A stretch of DNA of 64,000 nucleotides from an uncultured SAR86 cluster bacterium (GTDB taxonomy: Bacteria > Pseudomonadota > Gammaproteobacteria > Magnimaribacterales > Magnimaribacteraceae): assembly GCA_902594545.1 (NCBI GenBank), contig CACJMO010000003.1, positions 16,817 through 80,816 of the forward strand, written 5' to 3'. Positions 17,537 through 27,776 of the stretch are shown piece after piece. How positions within the stretch are numbered: position 1 is the first letter of the stretch; the number at the start of each line of letters is the position of its first letter. Under the pieces are notes generated by a model. The model was not told where the DNA came from, ran no database searches, and was given only the letters and a program-made list of their open reading frames with translations. Made by a program: the position numbers and the translations under genes.

Positions 17537-17848
17537 TTAGAATAGGTTCTCAAATTTGAAGAAAATCTCAGGTGTTCTTCTTAATTCTAAATTTTGGCTT
17601 AGTTTTCTTCTAATAAACCCTTTAGCTTTTTCTAGGCCCTGTTTTAATTCATCTTCTTTAATGTTAGTAAAACTGTTGCTGAGGCTGATATAAATATCAG
17701 CTTTTTTCATATCTGGAGTTAGGTTAACTGCTAAAACAGTTGTTCCTTGGACACGAGGGTCTTTAACGGCTGTACTTAAAATTTGGGATATTTCTACTTT
17801 AATAAGATCAGCTATGCGATCAGAGCGTTTAAATTCTTGAGACGGCAT
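17537..17848 (-). CDS. rbfA: Ribosome-binding factor A
   Basis: RbfA helps 16S rRNA 5'-end maturation and cold adaptation by binding the 30S subunit. The 103 residues form the single type-II KH-like core: FKRSDRIADLIKVEISQIL at the start, then DPRVQGTTVLAVNLTPDMKKADIYI, then LRRTPEIFFKFE. It is shorter than E. coli RbfA (133) because the flexible C-terminal tail is missing. It starts directly after the infB stop. Confidence 0.95.
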   Translation of the reverse strand: MPSQEFKRSDRIADLIKVEISQILSTAVKDPRVQGTTVLAVNLTPDMKKADIYISLSNSFTNIKEDELKQGLEKAKGFIRRKLSQNLELRRTPEIFFKFENLF

Positions 17849-20203
17849 CTAATCGAGTGTTCTCTTAACTTCTATTCTATCGAAGACCTCAATTTTATCG
17901 CCAATCTTTACATCCCTATAGTTAGCAACACCAATACCGCATTCTGTACCCATAGGCACTTCACTTGCATCGTCTTTGAATCTTTTCAATGAGTCCAGTT
18001 CACCTTCAAAAATCACTATGTCATCTCTGAGTACTCTGATTGGTTTATTTCTTTTGATCGTTCCTTCAATGACAATTGAACCTGCAATCAATCCAAATTT
18101 TGGGGATTTGAATATATCTTTAACTTCGGCGGTTCCTAATATTTCTTCTTTAACTTCAGGTGCTAAATGACCTTCTACAGATGCTTTTATACCATCAATC
18201 AAGTCGTAAATTATGCTGTAATAAAGTATTTCAATACCTTCCTTTTCTGAAAGAGATTTAGCTGCATTGTCTGCTCTAACGTTGAAGCCCATTACAAATG
18301 CATTAGTAGTCAAAGCAAGGTTTACATCATTGGCATTAATTGATCCTACAGATTCATGGACTAAATTAATTTTTACTTCTTCATTTTCGACATTTTTTAA
18401 AGAGCCGATAATCGCCTCTAAAGATCCATGAGTATCAGCTTTAAGTACAATATTTAGAATTGTATGATTGCCTAATTCTGAATCGAATAACATCTCTAAA
18501 TTAGAGATTTGATTTCTGGCTAACCTTTCCTCTCGTGCTTTCTCAGCTCTTTCATTAGAAATTTCTTTTGCCATTTTTTCACTGGTAACAACAACAAATT
18601 CCTCTCCCGCTTTTGGCGGTACGTCTAAACCAGTTATAGAAGCTGGAACTGACGGTCCTGCCTCTACTAAGGCTTGTCCATTTTCATCAACTAAACTTCT
18701 TACTCTTTTTGTTTGCTCTCCAACTAAAATCATGTCACCCTTCTTAAGGGTGCCCTTTTGAACCAGAACCGTTGCCACAGCACCTTTTCCTACTTCAGTT
18801 GTTGAGTCTAATACAACACCGAATGCAGGCCCTTTATGATGGGCCTTAAGCTCAAGAACTTCTGCTTCTAGAGAGACTGCCTCCAAAAGCTCAGTAATAC
18901 CATCTCCTTTAAGAGCGGATATAGGAAGGAATTGGGTTTGACCTCCCCAATCTTCTGGTATGAGCTCCTTATTGGATAATTCAGTTTTGACCTTTTCCAA
19001 ATCAGCTTCTTCACGATCCATTTTATTCACAGCCACAACTATAGGAACTCCAGCAGCTTTGGCATGACTTATTGCTTCTTCAGTCTGTGGTTGAAGACCA
19101 TCATCTGCAGCAACAACGAGTATGACAATATCTGTAGAATTAGCACCTCTAGCTCTAACTTCTGAAAAAGCTGCGTGGCCGGGTGTATCGATAAAAGCTA
19201 TTGTTCCTTGCTCTGTACTGGCTTGATAGGCTCCGATTTTTTGCGTGATACCGCCATCTTCTCCGGCAGCTACATTTGCCTTTCTTATGAAATCTAGAAG
19301 AGTTGTTTTTCCATGATCAACATGACCCAAGACAGATACAACAGGATTCCTCGGCTCTTCTTCACCTTCATAAGTAACCAATTCCATTAGTTGATCTTCA
19401 ACTTCAACCTTTACTGCAGGCTCTCCTTTATGGCCTAGCTCCTCTGTTACCAGGATGGCTGTGTCTTGATCTAAGGGTTGGTTTAATGTGGCCATGACAC
19501 CCATTGACATAAGCTGCTTAACTACTTCAGCTCCTTTGACCGAGAGATTTTGCGCTAACTCACTAACAGTGATTGTTTCAGGAATTTGAATAGTCTTAGT
19601 AACAAATTCGGTAGGTTTCTCAAATTCTTGTTTTTCTACATTTGATAAAAAACTCTCTCCCTCTAATTCTCTTTGTTCTTTCTTGGACAGTTCTTTTCTA
19701 ACCGGCTTAACTGGCTTTTTGTCTGTCTGGATATTTCTTTTTGGTTCAACTATCTTTATAGGAGTTTCACCTGTTTTAGCTTTTCTTCTTGTAACTAGTG
19801 TTTTTTGCTCCAGATCTTTTTTTCTTTGCTCTTCTTCTGCTTTTTTATTTGCCTCTCCTGCTTGCCTCTTTTTTTCTATTTCATCAAAATTTATTGTCGA
19901 TGAAGTTCTCTTCGTATCAGTAGCCTTAGATTCTGAGATCTCTCTAGAAATCGTTTTTCGCGTAATTGATACCGTACCAGTTGGCACTGGATCTGCTTTA
20001 GAAGTTTTTTTATTTAAAGATATTGTTTTTGTTGATTTTGTTTGCTGATTTTTTAAAAATTCAAGTAAGGTTTTTTTATCTTGATCAGTTACTTCATCAC
20101 TGATATCTGTGTGAGAAAGACCAGCCTCTTTCATTTGAGAAAGAAGTGCTCCGCTTTCTGAGCCAATCATTTTGGCTAAATTTTCTACAGTGACTGTTGG
20201 CAT
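17849..20203 (-). CDS. infB: Translation initiation factor IF-2
   Basis: IF-2 is the GTPase that brings fMet-tRNA to the 30S subunit. The 784 residues show an IF2 N-terminal helical domain (MPTVTVENLAKMIG), a charged low-complexity linker (about 100-190) and the second IF2_N domain. The G domain has GHVDHGKTTLLDFIR (G1, about residue 292), DTPGHAAF (G3) and NKMD (G4), and domains II-IV follow. The linker is shorter than in E. coli (890 residues). It starts 5 bases after nusA ends and abuts rbfA. Confidence 0.98.
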   Translation of the reverse strand: MPTVTVENLAKMIGSESGALLSQMKEAGLSHTDISDEVTDQDKKTLLEFLKNQQTKSTKTISLNKKTSKADPVPTGTVSITRKTISREISESKATDTKRTSSTINFDEIEKKRQAGEANKKAEEEQRKKDLEQKTLVTRRKAKTGETPIKIVEPKRNIQTDKKPVKPVRKELSKKEQRELEGESFLSNVEKQEFEKPTEFVTKTIQIPETITVSELAQNLSVKGAEVVKQLMSMGVMATLNQPLDQDTAILVTEELGHKGEPAVKVEVEDQLMELVTYEGEEEPRNPVVSVLGHVDHGKTTLLDFIRKANVAAGEDGGITQKIGAYQASTEQGTIAFIDTPGHAAFSEVRARGANSTDIVILVVAADDGLQPQTEEAISHAKAAGVPIVVAVNKMDREEADLEKVKTELSNKELIPEDWGGQTQFLPISALKGDGITELLEAVSLEAEVLELKAHHKGPAFGVVLDSTTEVGKGAVATVLVQKGTLKKGDMILVGEQTKRVRSLVDENGQALVEAGPSVPASITGLDVPPKAGEEFVVVTSEKMAKEISNERAEKAREERLARNQISNLEMLFDSELGNHTILNIVLKADTHGSLEAIIGSLKNVENEEVKINLVHESVGSINANDVNLALTTNAFVMGFNVRADNAAKSLSEKEGIEILYYSIIYDLIDGIKASVEGHLAPEVKEEILGTAEVKDIFKSPKFGLIAGSIVIEGTIKRNKPIRVLRDDIVIFEGELDSLKRFKDDASEVPMGTECGIGVANYRDVKIGDKIEVFDRIEVKRTLD

Positions 20204-20208
20204 AAACT

Positions 20209-21666
20209 TTAGTCCTCAAACCAATGAGCTCTGGCTCTCATTATTAAATCTCCTGCATCTTCCTCAGAAATATCAATGATACTTGTCAATTCTTCAATAG
20301 ATTGTTCTGCTAAATCTTCTCTGTCATTAATGCCTTTCTGCGACAGTTCAAGAGCTAGCGCCATCTCCATGCCTTCAACAGACATTAGATCTCCCGAATC
20401 TCCTTCGTCTGTAGATATCTCCATAGCCATAGTGATTAGAACTTCTTTAGCTCTATTAATTAAAAGATCACTAATATCATCATCAAAACCTTCAATAGAT
20501 GAAAGGTCTTCGACTGCCGAGGATGAAATTGACTCTAATGAATTAAAACCATTGGCAATTAAAGTTTCTGCAAGATCAGCGTCTACGTCGAGTCTATCCA
20601 TAAGAACTGTTGAAATACTCTCAGACTTTTCTTGGCTCTGTTCATCTGCAGTTTCTTGATCTAATACATTTAGTTTCCAACCAGTGATCTGACTGCTGAG
20701 TCGAACATTTTGTCCACTTTTTCCTATGGCTTGAGCTAAAGTGTCTTGAGTGACAACTACATCCATAGAGCCTTTTGCTTCATCTAAAATAATTGAAGTA
20801 ATTTCGACAGGCCCCATTGAGTTGATAAGGAGCTGGGCGGGATCATCATCCCAAATCACTATATCCAGTCTTTCATTGCCTAACTCGTTAGAAACGGCCT
20901 GAACTCTAGAGCCTCTCATGCCGACACAAGCCCCTACAGGATCTATTCTGTTATCGTTTGTTTTGACTGCAATCTTAGTTCTAGAGCCTGGGTCTCTGGC
21001 AATAGCCTTGATTTCAATTACTTGCTCAGAGATTTCAGGCACTTCAAGTTTAAAGAGCTCTCCTACCATCTCAGGGCACTTCCTACTTAGAGCCAGTTGC
21101 GGTCCTCTATTTTCTCTCTCCTCTTCTTGTAGCACAGCTCTCAATCTATCCCCTATTCTAAAGACTTCTCCTGGAATCAGTTCATTTCGAGAAAGAATAG
21201 CTTCTGCTCCCTCTCCAAGATCAATGATCAAGAATTCTCTTGTTACCTTTTTAACTGTTCCGTTTACTAGCTCTCCTAGTACGGATCTATATTTTTCAAC
21301 TACCTGAGCTCTTTCCGCTTCTCTTACTTTTTGAACAATCACTTGCTTTGCAGCTTGAGCTGCTATTCTTCCAAATTCTATATTTTCTACCTGTTCTCTT
21401 TTGATTGATCCTAGCTCATTATTTTCGTCTTGAATTATTTGAACACCCGCGTCTTCAAAATCTTCCTCCGCAACATACTCCCACACTCTGAAAGTTTCAT
21501 AGTCTCCAGTGTTATGATCAATTACGACCTCTATGTTTGAGTTATCTTCATAACGCTTCTTCGTAGCTGTAGCTAAAGCTTGCTCTATAGCTTCAAAAAT
21601 AGCCTCTTGAGGCAAACCCTTTTCACCCGAAACAGCTTCGGCTACTAATAAAATCTCTTTTTGCAT
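20209..21666 (-). CDS. nusA: Transcription termination/antitermination factor NusA
   Basis: NusA binds RNA polymerase and nascent RNA and modulates pausing, termination and antitermination. The 485 residues contain the N-terminal polymerase-binding domain (1-125), an S1 domain (LGELVNGTVKKVTREFLIIDL), and KH1/KH2 with DPVGACVGMRGSRVQAVSNEL and AIGKSGQNVRLSSQITGW. Two C-terminal acidic helix-hairpin-helix repeats (about 350-420 and 430-485) follow. The architecture equals that of E. coli NusA (495). It lies between rimP and infB with gaps of 11 and 5 bases. Confidence 0.98.
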   Translation of the reverse strand: MQKEILLVAEAVSGEKGLPQEAIFEAIEQALATATKKRYEDNSNIEVVIDHNTGDYETFRVWEYVAEEDFEDAGVQIIQDENNELGSIKREQVENIEFGRIAAQAAKQVIVQKVREAERAQVVEKYRSVLGELVNGTVKKVTREFLIIDLGEGAEAILSRNELIPGEVFRIGDRLRAVLQEEERENRGPQLALSRKCPEMVGELFKLEVPEISEQVIEIKAIARDPGSRTKIAVKTNDNRIDPVGACVGMRGSRVQAVSNELGNERLDIVIWDDDPAQLLINSMGPVEITSIILDEAKGSMDVVVTQDTLAQAIGKSGQNVRLSSQITGWKLNVLDQETADEQSQEKSESISTVLMDRLDVDADLAETLIANGFNSLESISSSAVEDLSSIEGFDDDISDLLINRAKEVLITMAMEISTDEGDSGDLMSVEGMEMALALELSQKGINDREDLAEQSIEELTSIIDISEEDAGDLIMRARAHWFED

Positions 21667-21677
21667 AATTTTGCCCC

Positions 21678-22118
21678 TTAGATTATAAGATTTGCTTGAA
21701 TAATTGAAGAAAAAGGAACTTCCTGGATTTCTTGTTCCAAATCAATTTGGATGCCATGAGGGGTTACTTTACGTAAGATGCCTCGGACTGTTTTTTTGTT
21801 ATCAGTATCAAAAAAACTAACTTTTAGCTCTTCACCAAGGTAATCTTGGTATTGATCTTCATAAAAGAATTTACGATCAAATCCTGGAGATGATACTTCT
21901 AGTATATAATTTTCAGAAAAATCGTTTTCCACATCTAGGACTTTGCTCACATGCTTGCTTACTGCCTCACAGTCTTCAACACTTATCCCATCTTCCTTAT
22001 CTATATAAATTCTCAAGGTTTGATTAGACTTTCTACCAAAAAGTTCTAGGCCCCAAACTTCACAGCCTAGGCTTTGTATATCCATCTCTATAGCTTTCTT
22101 AATATAACTAGTATCCAT
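21678..22118 (-). CDS. rimP: Ribosome maturation factor RimP
   Basis: RimP is needed for 30S subunit assembly. The 146-residue protein has the N-terminal domain with LGCEVWGLELFGRKSNQTLRI and the YIDKEDGISVEDCEAVS segment. Near residue 75 it has YILEVSSPGFDRKF, the signature SPG region, followed by the Sm-like C-terminal domain. It is the first protein gene after the initiator tRNA, matching the metY-rimP-nusA operon of E. coli. Confidence 0.96.
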   Translation of the reverse strand: MDTSYIKKAIEMDIQSLGCEVWGLELFGRKSNQTLRIYIDKEDGISVEDCEAVSKHVSKVLDVENDFSENYILEVSSPGFDRKFFYEDQYQDYLGEELKVSFFDTDNKKTVRGILRKVTPHGIQIDLEQEIQEVPFSSIIQANLII

Positions 22119-22129
22119 CTTTTACCTAC

Positions 22130-22152
22130 AAAAAAAGCCCATAAAGGGCTTA
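22130..22152 (-). terminator. Intrinsic terminator or attenuator after initiator tRNA
   Basis: On the minus strand, AAGCCC pairs with GGGCTT around a short loop, followed by seven T, directly after the initiator tRNA and 11 bases before rimP. It would cap the tRNA transcript while allowing some read-through into rimP-nusA-infB, as known for metY in E. coli. Confidence 0.85.
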
Positions 22153-22155
22153 CTT

Positions 22156-22232
<77 letters not shown>

Positions 22233-22282
22233 ACAAAGGGTTCGCAGTATAGTTAGATGGGACAAAAGAATCAAGAAAGTAT

Positions 22283-22368
22283 TGGTGCCGAAGAGAGGAT
22301 TCGAACCTCCACGAGCAATGCTCACTACCCCCTCAAGGTAGCGTGTCTACCAGTTCCACCACTTCGGC
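22283..22368 (-). tRNA. tRNA-Leu (anticodon GAG)
   Basis: An 86-base class II tRNA. The acceptor is GCCGAAG with CTTCGGC, the discriminator is A, and CCA is encoded. The D arm has GGTGGAACTGGTAGACAC, the anticodon loop is TTGAGGG giving GAG, the long variable arm is TGAGCATTGCTCG, and the T arm is GGAGGTTCGAATCCTC. It lies between secG and the initiator tRNA, as in other gammaproteobacteria. Confidence 0.95.
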
Positions 22369-22378
22369 ATATATTTCT

Positions 22379-22678
22379 TTAGTTATCTTCAGGAAGTATT
22401 CCAGATTCCTCAACTTCTAATTCTAAAGTTGGTTCTTCTTGGTTTAAGTTAGAGCGAGATAAATAAGTTATTGATAAGCTTAGTATTAGAAATATTGCAG
22501 CTAAAACAGCAGTTACTTTAGTTAGCGGATTTGAAGTACTGCTGGAGCCAAACATTGTGTTACTAGATCCACCCCCGAATGCACTCCCAATATCAGATCC
22601 TTTACCTTGTTGTAAAAGTATTATCAGGATAAGAGATATAGAAATCAGAATATAAAAAAATATGAGTAAATTTTCCAT
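22379..22678 (-). CDS. secG: Protein translocase subunit SecG
   Basis: A small inner-membrane partner of SecYE. The 99 residues contain two membrane helices (about 3-23 and 52-70) joined by the signature loop LLQQGKGSDIGSAFGGGSSNTMFGS. A short acidic tail follows. It starts at the last base of the tpiA stop and is followed 10 bases later by tRNA-Leu, giving the usual tpiA-secG-tRNA-Leu order. Confidence 0.96.
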   Translation of the reverse strand: MENLLIFFYILISISLILIILLQQGKGSDIGSAFGGGSSNTMFGSSSTSNPLTKVTAVLAAIFLILSLSITYLSRSNLNQEEPTLELEVEESGILPEDN

Positions 22679-23406
22679 TAGCTTAAATTATAAATATTAG
22701 AAAAATTGTCTGGGTTCAAGGAGGCACCTCCAATCAACAGACCATCAACGTGACTAGAGGACAAAATTTCTTCTGCATTATCTAATTTTACACTACCTCC
22801 ATAAACAACAGAAATATTCTCTTTCAAATTTAGATCAGTTGCACAGTAATCTTTAATAAATTGATGCACCTCTTCGATATATCTCCTCTCAGCATTTAAG
22901 CCTGTACCAATTGCCCATACGGGCTCATAGGCTATAGTTACGTTGTCTAAATTTAGACCTTTTAAAATTTCTAGTTGAGTCGCTAAAAAATTATTTGTGC
23001 CGTTTTGTTTTTGAACATCCAATGGTTCTCCAATACAAAAAATAATGGATAAACCTGCATCGATCGAGTTTTGCATTTTATTTGAAGTCTGGTTTGCTTG
23101 CTCATTGAAAAATGTTCGTTGTTCAGAGTGACCTATAAGAACATAATCAGTTGAAAAGTCGCTTAACATCAAAGAATTGAGGCCTCCAGTGAGAGCAGTG
23201 CCATCTTCTGCATTTACAAGTTGCGAGCCTAGTTTAATTTCGCTTGATAGGTCATCAATTAGTTTTCTAGAAAAATCAATATACAAAGAAGGTGGACAGA
23301 AAACACATGGAACCTTTGGATTTGGCTTGATGCACTTAGAGACTGTATTTATCCAGTCATGAATAGAGGCTTTGCTGCCATTCATTTTCCAGTTAGCAAC
23401 AATCAT
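22678..23406 (-). CDS. tpiA: Triosephosphate isomerase
   Basis: Interconverts dihydroxyacetone phosphate and glyceraldehyde-3-phosphate. The 242-residue TIM barrel begins MIVANWKMNGSK, with active-site Asn and Lys. It has the catalytic His in VLIGHSEQR (about residue 94), the catalytic Glu in AYEPVWAIGTG (about 160-170, with loop 6), and the phosphate-binding VYGGSVK and GLLIGGASL. The start overlaps the glmM stop by four bases (ATGA), so translation is likely coupled. Confidence 0.98.
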   Translation of the reverse strand: MIVANWKMNGSKASIHDWINTVSKCIKPNPKVPCVFCPPSLYIDFSRKLIDDLSSEIKLGSQLVNAEDGTALTGGLNSLMLSDFSTDYVLIGHSEQRTFFNEQANQTSNKMQNSIDAGLSIIFCIGEPLDVQKQNGTNNFLATQLEILKGLNLDNVTIAYEPVWAIGTGLNAERRYIEEVHQFIKDYCATDLNLKENISVVYGGSVKLDNAEEILSSSHVDGLLIGGASLNPDNFSNIYNLS

Positions 23407-24758
23407 ATTTTTAAAGCTAACTCTGCTAGAGAATTACAGAGATTTTCAGATTTAGTTGAGTCTTCAGATTCAACCATAATTCTTATCAGAGGCTCGGTTC
23501 CTGATGGTCTTATTAGAACTCTGCCTGTTTCTCCTAAGCTCGATTCAACATCAGTTACCTTTGACCAAAAGCTATCATTGATAATGATTTTATTAGGATT
23601 ATCTACTTTTAGATTGATCAAAGTTTGTGGAAATTTTCTGAAACCCTCTAGAGATTTTTTAACTGAAAATTCCTGATTTTTAATTGCACTCAAGAACTTT
23701 AATGCAGCAATAATTGCATCTCCTGTAGGGGAAGTATCTAAACATATTATGTGTCCTGAAGGCTCTCCACCTAGCTGCCAAGAATTATCTAATAGTTCTT
23801 GAAGAACATATTTATCTCCTACATCTGCTCTCTTGAACTGTATTCCAAGATTCTTGAAATGTATTTCAAGTGATTTATTCGTCATAAGAGTACCGACTAC
23901 GCCTGCATCTTCTTTTAATTCACTAGAAAGAACATACAGAATATCATCTCCGTCTAAAACCTCACCGTCGGAGGACACGATAAGGATTCTGTCTCCATCA
24001 CCATCAAAAGCAATTCCAAGATCATAATCATCACCAGACATAGCTTCTTTTAAATTGTCTGGATTTGTTGAGCCACAATTTTGATTTATATTTATACCAT
24101 CTGGGGAGGCAGAAATAGTTTTTACTGCAGCTCCTAGCTCTTCAAAAACCTTGGGGGCTACTGAATATGTAGCCCCATTGGCGCAATCAAGAAGAATTGA
24201 CAAACCATTAAGGTCTAGATCAGTGAAGGAAGATTTACAAAATTCGATATATCTGCCTTGTGCGTCATTTAATCTTGATGCTTTACCTAGATTAATTGAA
24301 TCAACAGCTGTCATTTCTTCAGTTAGTTTACTTTCAATCCTCTTTTCAAGTTCTTCTGAAAATTTCTGACCATCCTTATTAAAGAATTTGATTCCGTTAT
24401 CCTCAAAAAGATTATGTGAGGCACTTATTACAAGACCAACTTGATTATTGGAATTAGCAAGGTAGGAAACTCCAGGTGTTGGCATAGGCCCTAGAAGAGT
24501 TACATCCATGCCAGAGGATATGAAACCTGCCTGCAAAGCAGACTCAAACATATATCCAGAAATGCGTGTGTCTTTTCCTATGAGAACTTTGGTAATACCC
24601 TCTTCTTTCAGGACACAGCCTGCAGCCCAACCTAACTTTGTGACAAACAAAGGGTTCATGGTTGAAGTTACAGGTCCTCTTATACCATCAGTACCAAACT
24701 TTCGGTCGTTTCTAAGAGCTGATATTTCTTTTTTTCTGAGGGGCGCTACTTTACTCAT
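23403..24758 (-). CDS. glmM: Phosphoglucosamine mutase
   Basis: Converts glucosamine-6-phosphate to glucosamine-1-phosphate for UDP-GlcNAc synthesis. The 451 residues show the N-terminal FGTDGIRG motif, the phosphoserine loop ISASHNLFEDNGIKFF (about residues 101-116), the metal loop AFDGDGDRILIV (about 240-251), the sugar-binding GGEPSGHII and the C-terminal phosphate-binding RPSGTEPLIRIM. The residue after ASHN is Leu where most members have Pro. It lies directly after ftsH, and the folP gene that often sits between them is missing. Confidence 0.97.
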   Translation of the reverse strand: MSKVAPLRKKEISALRNDRKFGTDGIRGPVTSTMNPLFVTKLGWAAGCVLKEEGITKVLIGKDTRISGYMFESALQAGFISSGMDVTLLGPMPTPGVSYLANSNNQVGLVISASHNLFEDNGIKFFNKDGQKFSEELEKRIESKLTEEMTAVDSINLGKASRLNDAQGRYIEFCKSSFTDLDLNGLSILLDCANGATYSVAPKVFEELGAAVKTISASPDGININQNCGSTNPDNLKEAMSGDDYDLGIAFDGDGDRILIVSSDGEVLDGDDILYVLSSELKEDAGVVGTLMTNKSLEIHFKNLGIQFKRADVGDKYVLQELLDNSWQLGGEPSGHIICLDTSPTGDAIIAALKFLSAIKNQEFSVKKSLEGFRKFPQTLINLKVDNPNKIIINDSFWSKVTDVESSLGETGRVLIRPSGTEPLIRIMVESEDSTKSENLCNSLAELALKI

Positions 24759-24799
24759 GAAGTAAATTCTAGACTAAAGCCTTTAGATCAACAAAATTA

Positions 24800-26701
24800 C
24801 TAGCTTTGTTCTGCAGCATCGCCTACTTTGGACTCATCCTCAGGATTGTGAGGCTTGGAGTCTTCATGTGATTTGGGTGCTCTTGGCTCTCCACCGGCCA
24901 TAATGTCATCTATTTGATCAACATCTAAGGTTTCGTAATCCATTAGAGCTTTTGACATAGCATGTAATGCATCTAAATTTTCAGTCAAAATATCTTTAGC
25001 GATTTGATAACAACTGGAAAGTATATCTTTCACTTCGTTGTCAATTTCATGAGCTGTATCATCTGAAATACCTTGTTTTGATGTCCCTGCTGATCTGCCT
25101 AGGAACGGTTCATCAGTTTCATCACCGTACTTTATAGGTCCTAATTTTGAAGACAAACCCCACTTAGTAACCATATTGTGGGCCAACTCAGTCGCACGCT
25201 CTATGTCATTGGATGCACCCGTAGTAACACCCTTTTCTCCATAGATTAATTCTTCAGCAATCCTTCCGCCGTAAAGGCCGCATATTCTGTCTAAGATACT
25301 TTGATGGCTATAACTATATTTATCTTCTTCTGGAAGGAACATAGTGACTCCCAGAGCTCTTCCTCTTGGGATAATGGTTACTTTATAAACAGGGTCATGC
25401 TCCTCTAAACACCTTCCTACAATGGCATGACCAGACTCATGATATGCGGTCTTGAGTTTCTCTTCATCAGACATCACCATCGATCTTCTTTCAGTACCCA
25501 TCATGACTTTATCTTTTGCAAATTCTAGCTGCTCCATTCCGACTAATTTCTTAGAAGTTCTTGCTGCAACAAGTGCTGCTTCGTTAACTAAGTTAGCTAG
25601 ATCAGCCCCAGAAAACCCAGGGGTTCCTCTAGCTATTAAAGAAGGTTCTACATCTTGTGCAACTGGTACTTTTCTTAAGTGGACTTTAAGAATCTGTTCT
25701 CTACCTCTTATATCAGGCAATGGAACCACAACTTGACGGTCAAATCTTCCTGGTCTCAGTAGTGCAGGGTCTAGAACATCAGGTCTGTTAGTAGCCGCAA
25801 TGATGATGATGGCTTGATTATCTTCAAATCCATCCATCTCAACTAGCAATTGATTGAGTGTCTGCTCTCTCTCGTCATGGCCGCCACCCATACCTGCTCC
25901 TCTGTGTCTGCCCACGGCATCTATTTCGTCAATAAAGACAATACATGGTGCCTGCCTTTTTGCTTGGTCGAACATATCTCTCACTCGAGAAGCTCCTACA
26001 CCAACAAACATCTCAACAAAATCAGAGCCTGAAATACTAAAAAAGGGAACTCCTGCTTCACCAGCAATTGCTTTAGCTAGAAGTGTTTTACCTGTTCCAG
26101 GGGACCCAGTCATTAAAATACCCGTAGGTATCTTGCCTCCTAACTTTTGAAATTTAGTAGGATCCCTTAAGAAATCAACCACCTCTTGAACCTCTTCTTT
26201 TGCTTCCTCAACACCAGCAACATCAGCAAAAGATGTTTTGACTTTTCCTCCTTCGAGCATCTTAGCCTTACTCTTACCGAAACTCATAGGACCAGATTTA
26301 CCACCCAAACCACCTTGCATTTGTCTCATGAAGAAAATGAAAACAGCTAAGATTATTAGAATTGGGAAACTGGCTATTAATAGTTGTTTGAGGATAGATT
26401 GTTCTTCCGGTCTCTCTCCAGTAACAGCTACTCTGTGGTCTGTAAGTATTTCACTCAAATCATCTTGAAGAAAAGGTGGTCTAACGGTTTCGAAAGATTC
26501 TCCATTTACTGTCTTACCTTTTAAAGTGTAATTATCTGACGAGAATTCAACACTCAAAACCTGATCGCTCTCTACTTGGGATATAAATTCCGAATAAGAA
26601 AGTTCTTGGACAGAAGTTTCGGTATTGAAGTTATTGAAAACAGAAAAGACTGTAATAGCAATAAATAGCCACATTAATAAATTTTTAAGAAGTTCACTCA
26701 T
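24800..26701 (-). CDS. ftsH: ATP-dependent zinc metalloprotease FtsH
   Basis: A membrane-anchored AAA+ protease that degrades misassembled membrane proteins and LpxC-type regulatory targets. The 633 residues have two N-terminal membrane helices (about 5-24 and 107-125) flanking a periplasmic domain. The AAA module has Walker A GSPGTGKT (about 197-204), Walker B IVFIDEID and the SRH segment [19 protein letters not shown]. The zinc site is HESGH, near 420. The C-terminus is charged. It overlaps the rlmE end by 8 bases, in the usual rlmE-ftsH order. Confidence 0.98.
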   Translation of the reverse strand: MSELLKNLLMWLFIAITVFSVFNNFNTETSVQELSYSEFISQVESDQVLSVEFSSDNYTLKGKTVNGESFETVRPPFLQDDLSEILTDHRVAVTGERPEEQSILKQLLIASFPILIILAVFIFFMRQMQGGLGGKSGPMSFGKSKAKMLEGGKVKTSFADVAGVEEAKEEVQEVVDFLRDPTKFQKLGGKIPTGILMTGSPGTGKTLLAKAIAGEAGVPFFSISGSDFVEMFVGVGASRVRDMFDQAKRQAPCIVFIDEIDAVGRHRGAGMGGGHDEREQTLNQLLVEMDGFEDNQAIIIIAATNRPDVLDPALLRPGRFDRQVVVPLPDIRGREQILKVHLRKVPVAQDVEPSLIARGTPGFSGADLANLVNEAALVAARTSKKLVGMEQLEFAKDKVMMGTERRSMVMSDEEKLKTAYHESGHAIVGRCLEEHDPVYKVTIIPRGRALGVTMFLPEEDKYSYSHQSILDRICGLYGGRIAEELIYGEKGVTTGASNDIERATELAHNMVTKWGLSSKLGPIKYGDETDEPFLGRSAGTSKQGISDDTAHEIDNEVKDILSSCYQIAKDILTENLDALHAMSKALMDYETLDVDQIDDIMAGGEPRAPKSHEDSKPHNPEDESKVGDAAEQS

Positions 26702-27299
26702 ATTTTTTTAATTCCTTTCCAATTATGTAGATTTCTTTTGAGTTAGACCTAGAAGCTTTAGGTTTAGAAATCTTTACTTTATTGAATCTAACGCTGAGGG
26801 CATCTCTAGTATAATCCAAACTTTCGCCTTGGAATACCTTTATCAGGGTCGATCCCTTCGTTTTTAGTAGCTCGTCTACAACTTGCAATGTTTTGTCTAC
26901 TAGCTCCATCATAAGAGCGTCATCTCGATCCCTTATACCACTTATATTGGGGGCCATGTCTGATAAAACAAGATCAAAAGGCAAAAAATCTTTTATTTCT
27001 TCAAAATCTATTTCAGATACTTCTTCAATTGACTTTTTTAAGAAAAAACAACCTTCAATATGTTCCATAGACTGAATATCGATAGCTGCAACTTTTCCTG
27101 ATTTCCCAACAATTTCTGAAGCTACTTGGGACCAACCACCTGGAAAAGATCCAAGGTCTAATACTGAGTCTCCCTTTAGTAATTGTATATCTGTTTGCAG
27201 CAGCTCTTTCAACTTGTAGGAAGCTCTAGATCTATAACCCTCTTTTTTTGATCTTCTAGTAAAAGAATCGCCATCCCTGTAATTTGATTTGAGAGACAT
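26694..27299 (-). CDS. rlmE: 23S rRNA (uridine-2'-O-)-methyltransferase RlmE
   Basis: RlmE (FtsJ/RrmJ) methylates the 2'-O of U2552 in 23S rRNA, a late 50S assembly step. The 201 residues have the N-terminal [10 protein letters not shown] segment with the catalytic Lys, the SAM motif [15 protein letters not shown] (about residues 47-61), the catalytic Asp in [12 protein letters not shown] (about 112-123), and the late Lys in [11 protein letters not shown]. It lies between greA and ftsH, and the RNA-binding gene yhbY usually found here is absent. Confidence 0.96.
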   Translation of the reverse strand: MSLKSNYRDGDSFTRRSKKEGYRSRASYKLKELLQTDIQLLKGDSVLDLGSFPGGWSQVASEIVGKSGKVAAIDIQSMEHIEGCFFLKKSIEEVSEIDFEEIKDFLPFDLVLSDMAPNISGIRDRDDALMMELVDKTLQVVDELLKTKGSTLIKVFQGESLDYTRDALSVRFNKVKISKPKASRSNSKEIYIIGKELKKYE

Positions 27300-27305
27300 T
27301 TAGGC

Positions 27306-27776
27306 TTAGAGGTATTCTACCTTTTCAATCTCATACTCAGTAAAACCGCTTGGAGTTTCAAGCTTGAAGGTGTCACCCTCAAATTTTCCAATTAAGTTCT
27401 TGGCAAGAGGAGAGGCATATGAGATTTTGCCAACATTAGCATCGGCTTCATCTTCACCAACAATTTTATATTGTATGGACTTTTCTAATTCAGAGTTGAA
27501 GACAGTTACTGTTGTTCCGAAAATGACCTTATCTGACGCCTCAATATTTTTTATGTCTATTATTTGAGAATTGGAAAGTTTAGATTCAATATCTCTTATT
27601 CGAGCTTCAGTAAGGCTCTGTTGCTCTTTAGCAGCGTGATACTCAGCATTTTCTTTCAGATCACCAAACTCTCTTGCAGTTGCTATAGCATCAATAATTC
27701 GAGGCCTGTCCTCTGACTTAAGTTTTTTTAGTTCTTCTCTAAGAAGGACCTCTCCCTCTTTGGTGATTGGATTCAT
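27306..27776 (-). CDS. greA: Transcription elongation factor GreA
   Basis: GreA enters the RNA polymerase secondary channel and stimulates cleavage of backtracked RNA. The 156-residue protein has the N-terminal coiled coil with the tip motif [19 protein letters not shown], whose acidic Asp and Glu coordinate the catalytic metal. The C-terminal FKBP-like domain includes [13 protein letters not shown]. Its start overlaps the carB stop (TAATG), so the two are translationally coupled. Confidence 0.97.
   Translation of the reverse strand: MNPITKEGEVLLREELKKLKSEDRPRIIDAIATAREFGDLKENAEYHAAKEQQSLTEARIRDIESKLSNSQIIDIKNIEASDKVIFGTTVTVFNSELEKSIQYKIVGEDEADANVGKISYASPLAKNLIGKFEGDTFKLETPSGFTEYEIEKVEYL

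Noticed and set aside
19683..20048. Open frame antisense to the infB linker (121 codons)
   Set aside because: Low-complexity Phe/Ser/Leu content mirrors the Lys/Glu-rich linker of infB, with no independent ribosome site. Shadow.
20918..21307. Open frame antisense to nusA (129 codons)
   Set aside because: No motif, and nusA is complete and conserved on the other strand. Shadow.
24764..24790. CTAAAG/CTTTAG palindrome between ftsH and glmM
   Set aside because: Stem too short and without a T-run, so no support for a terminator or operator.
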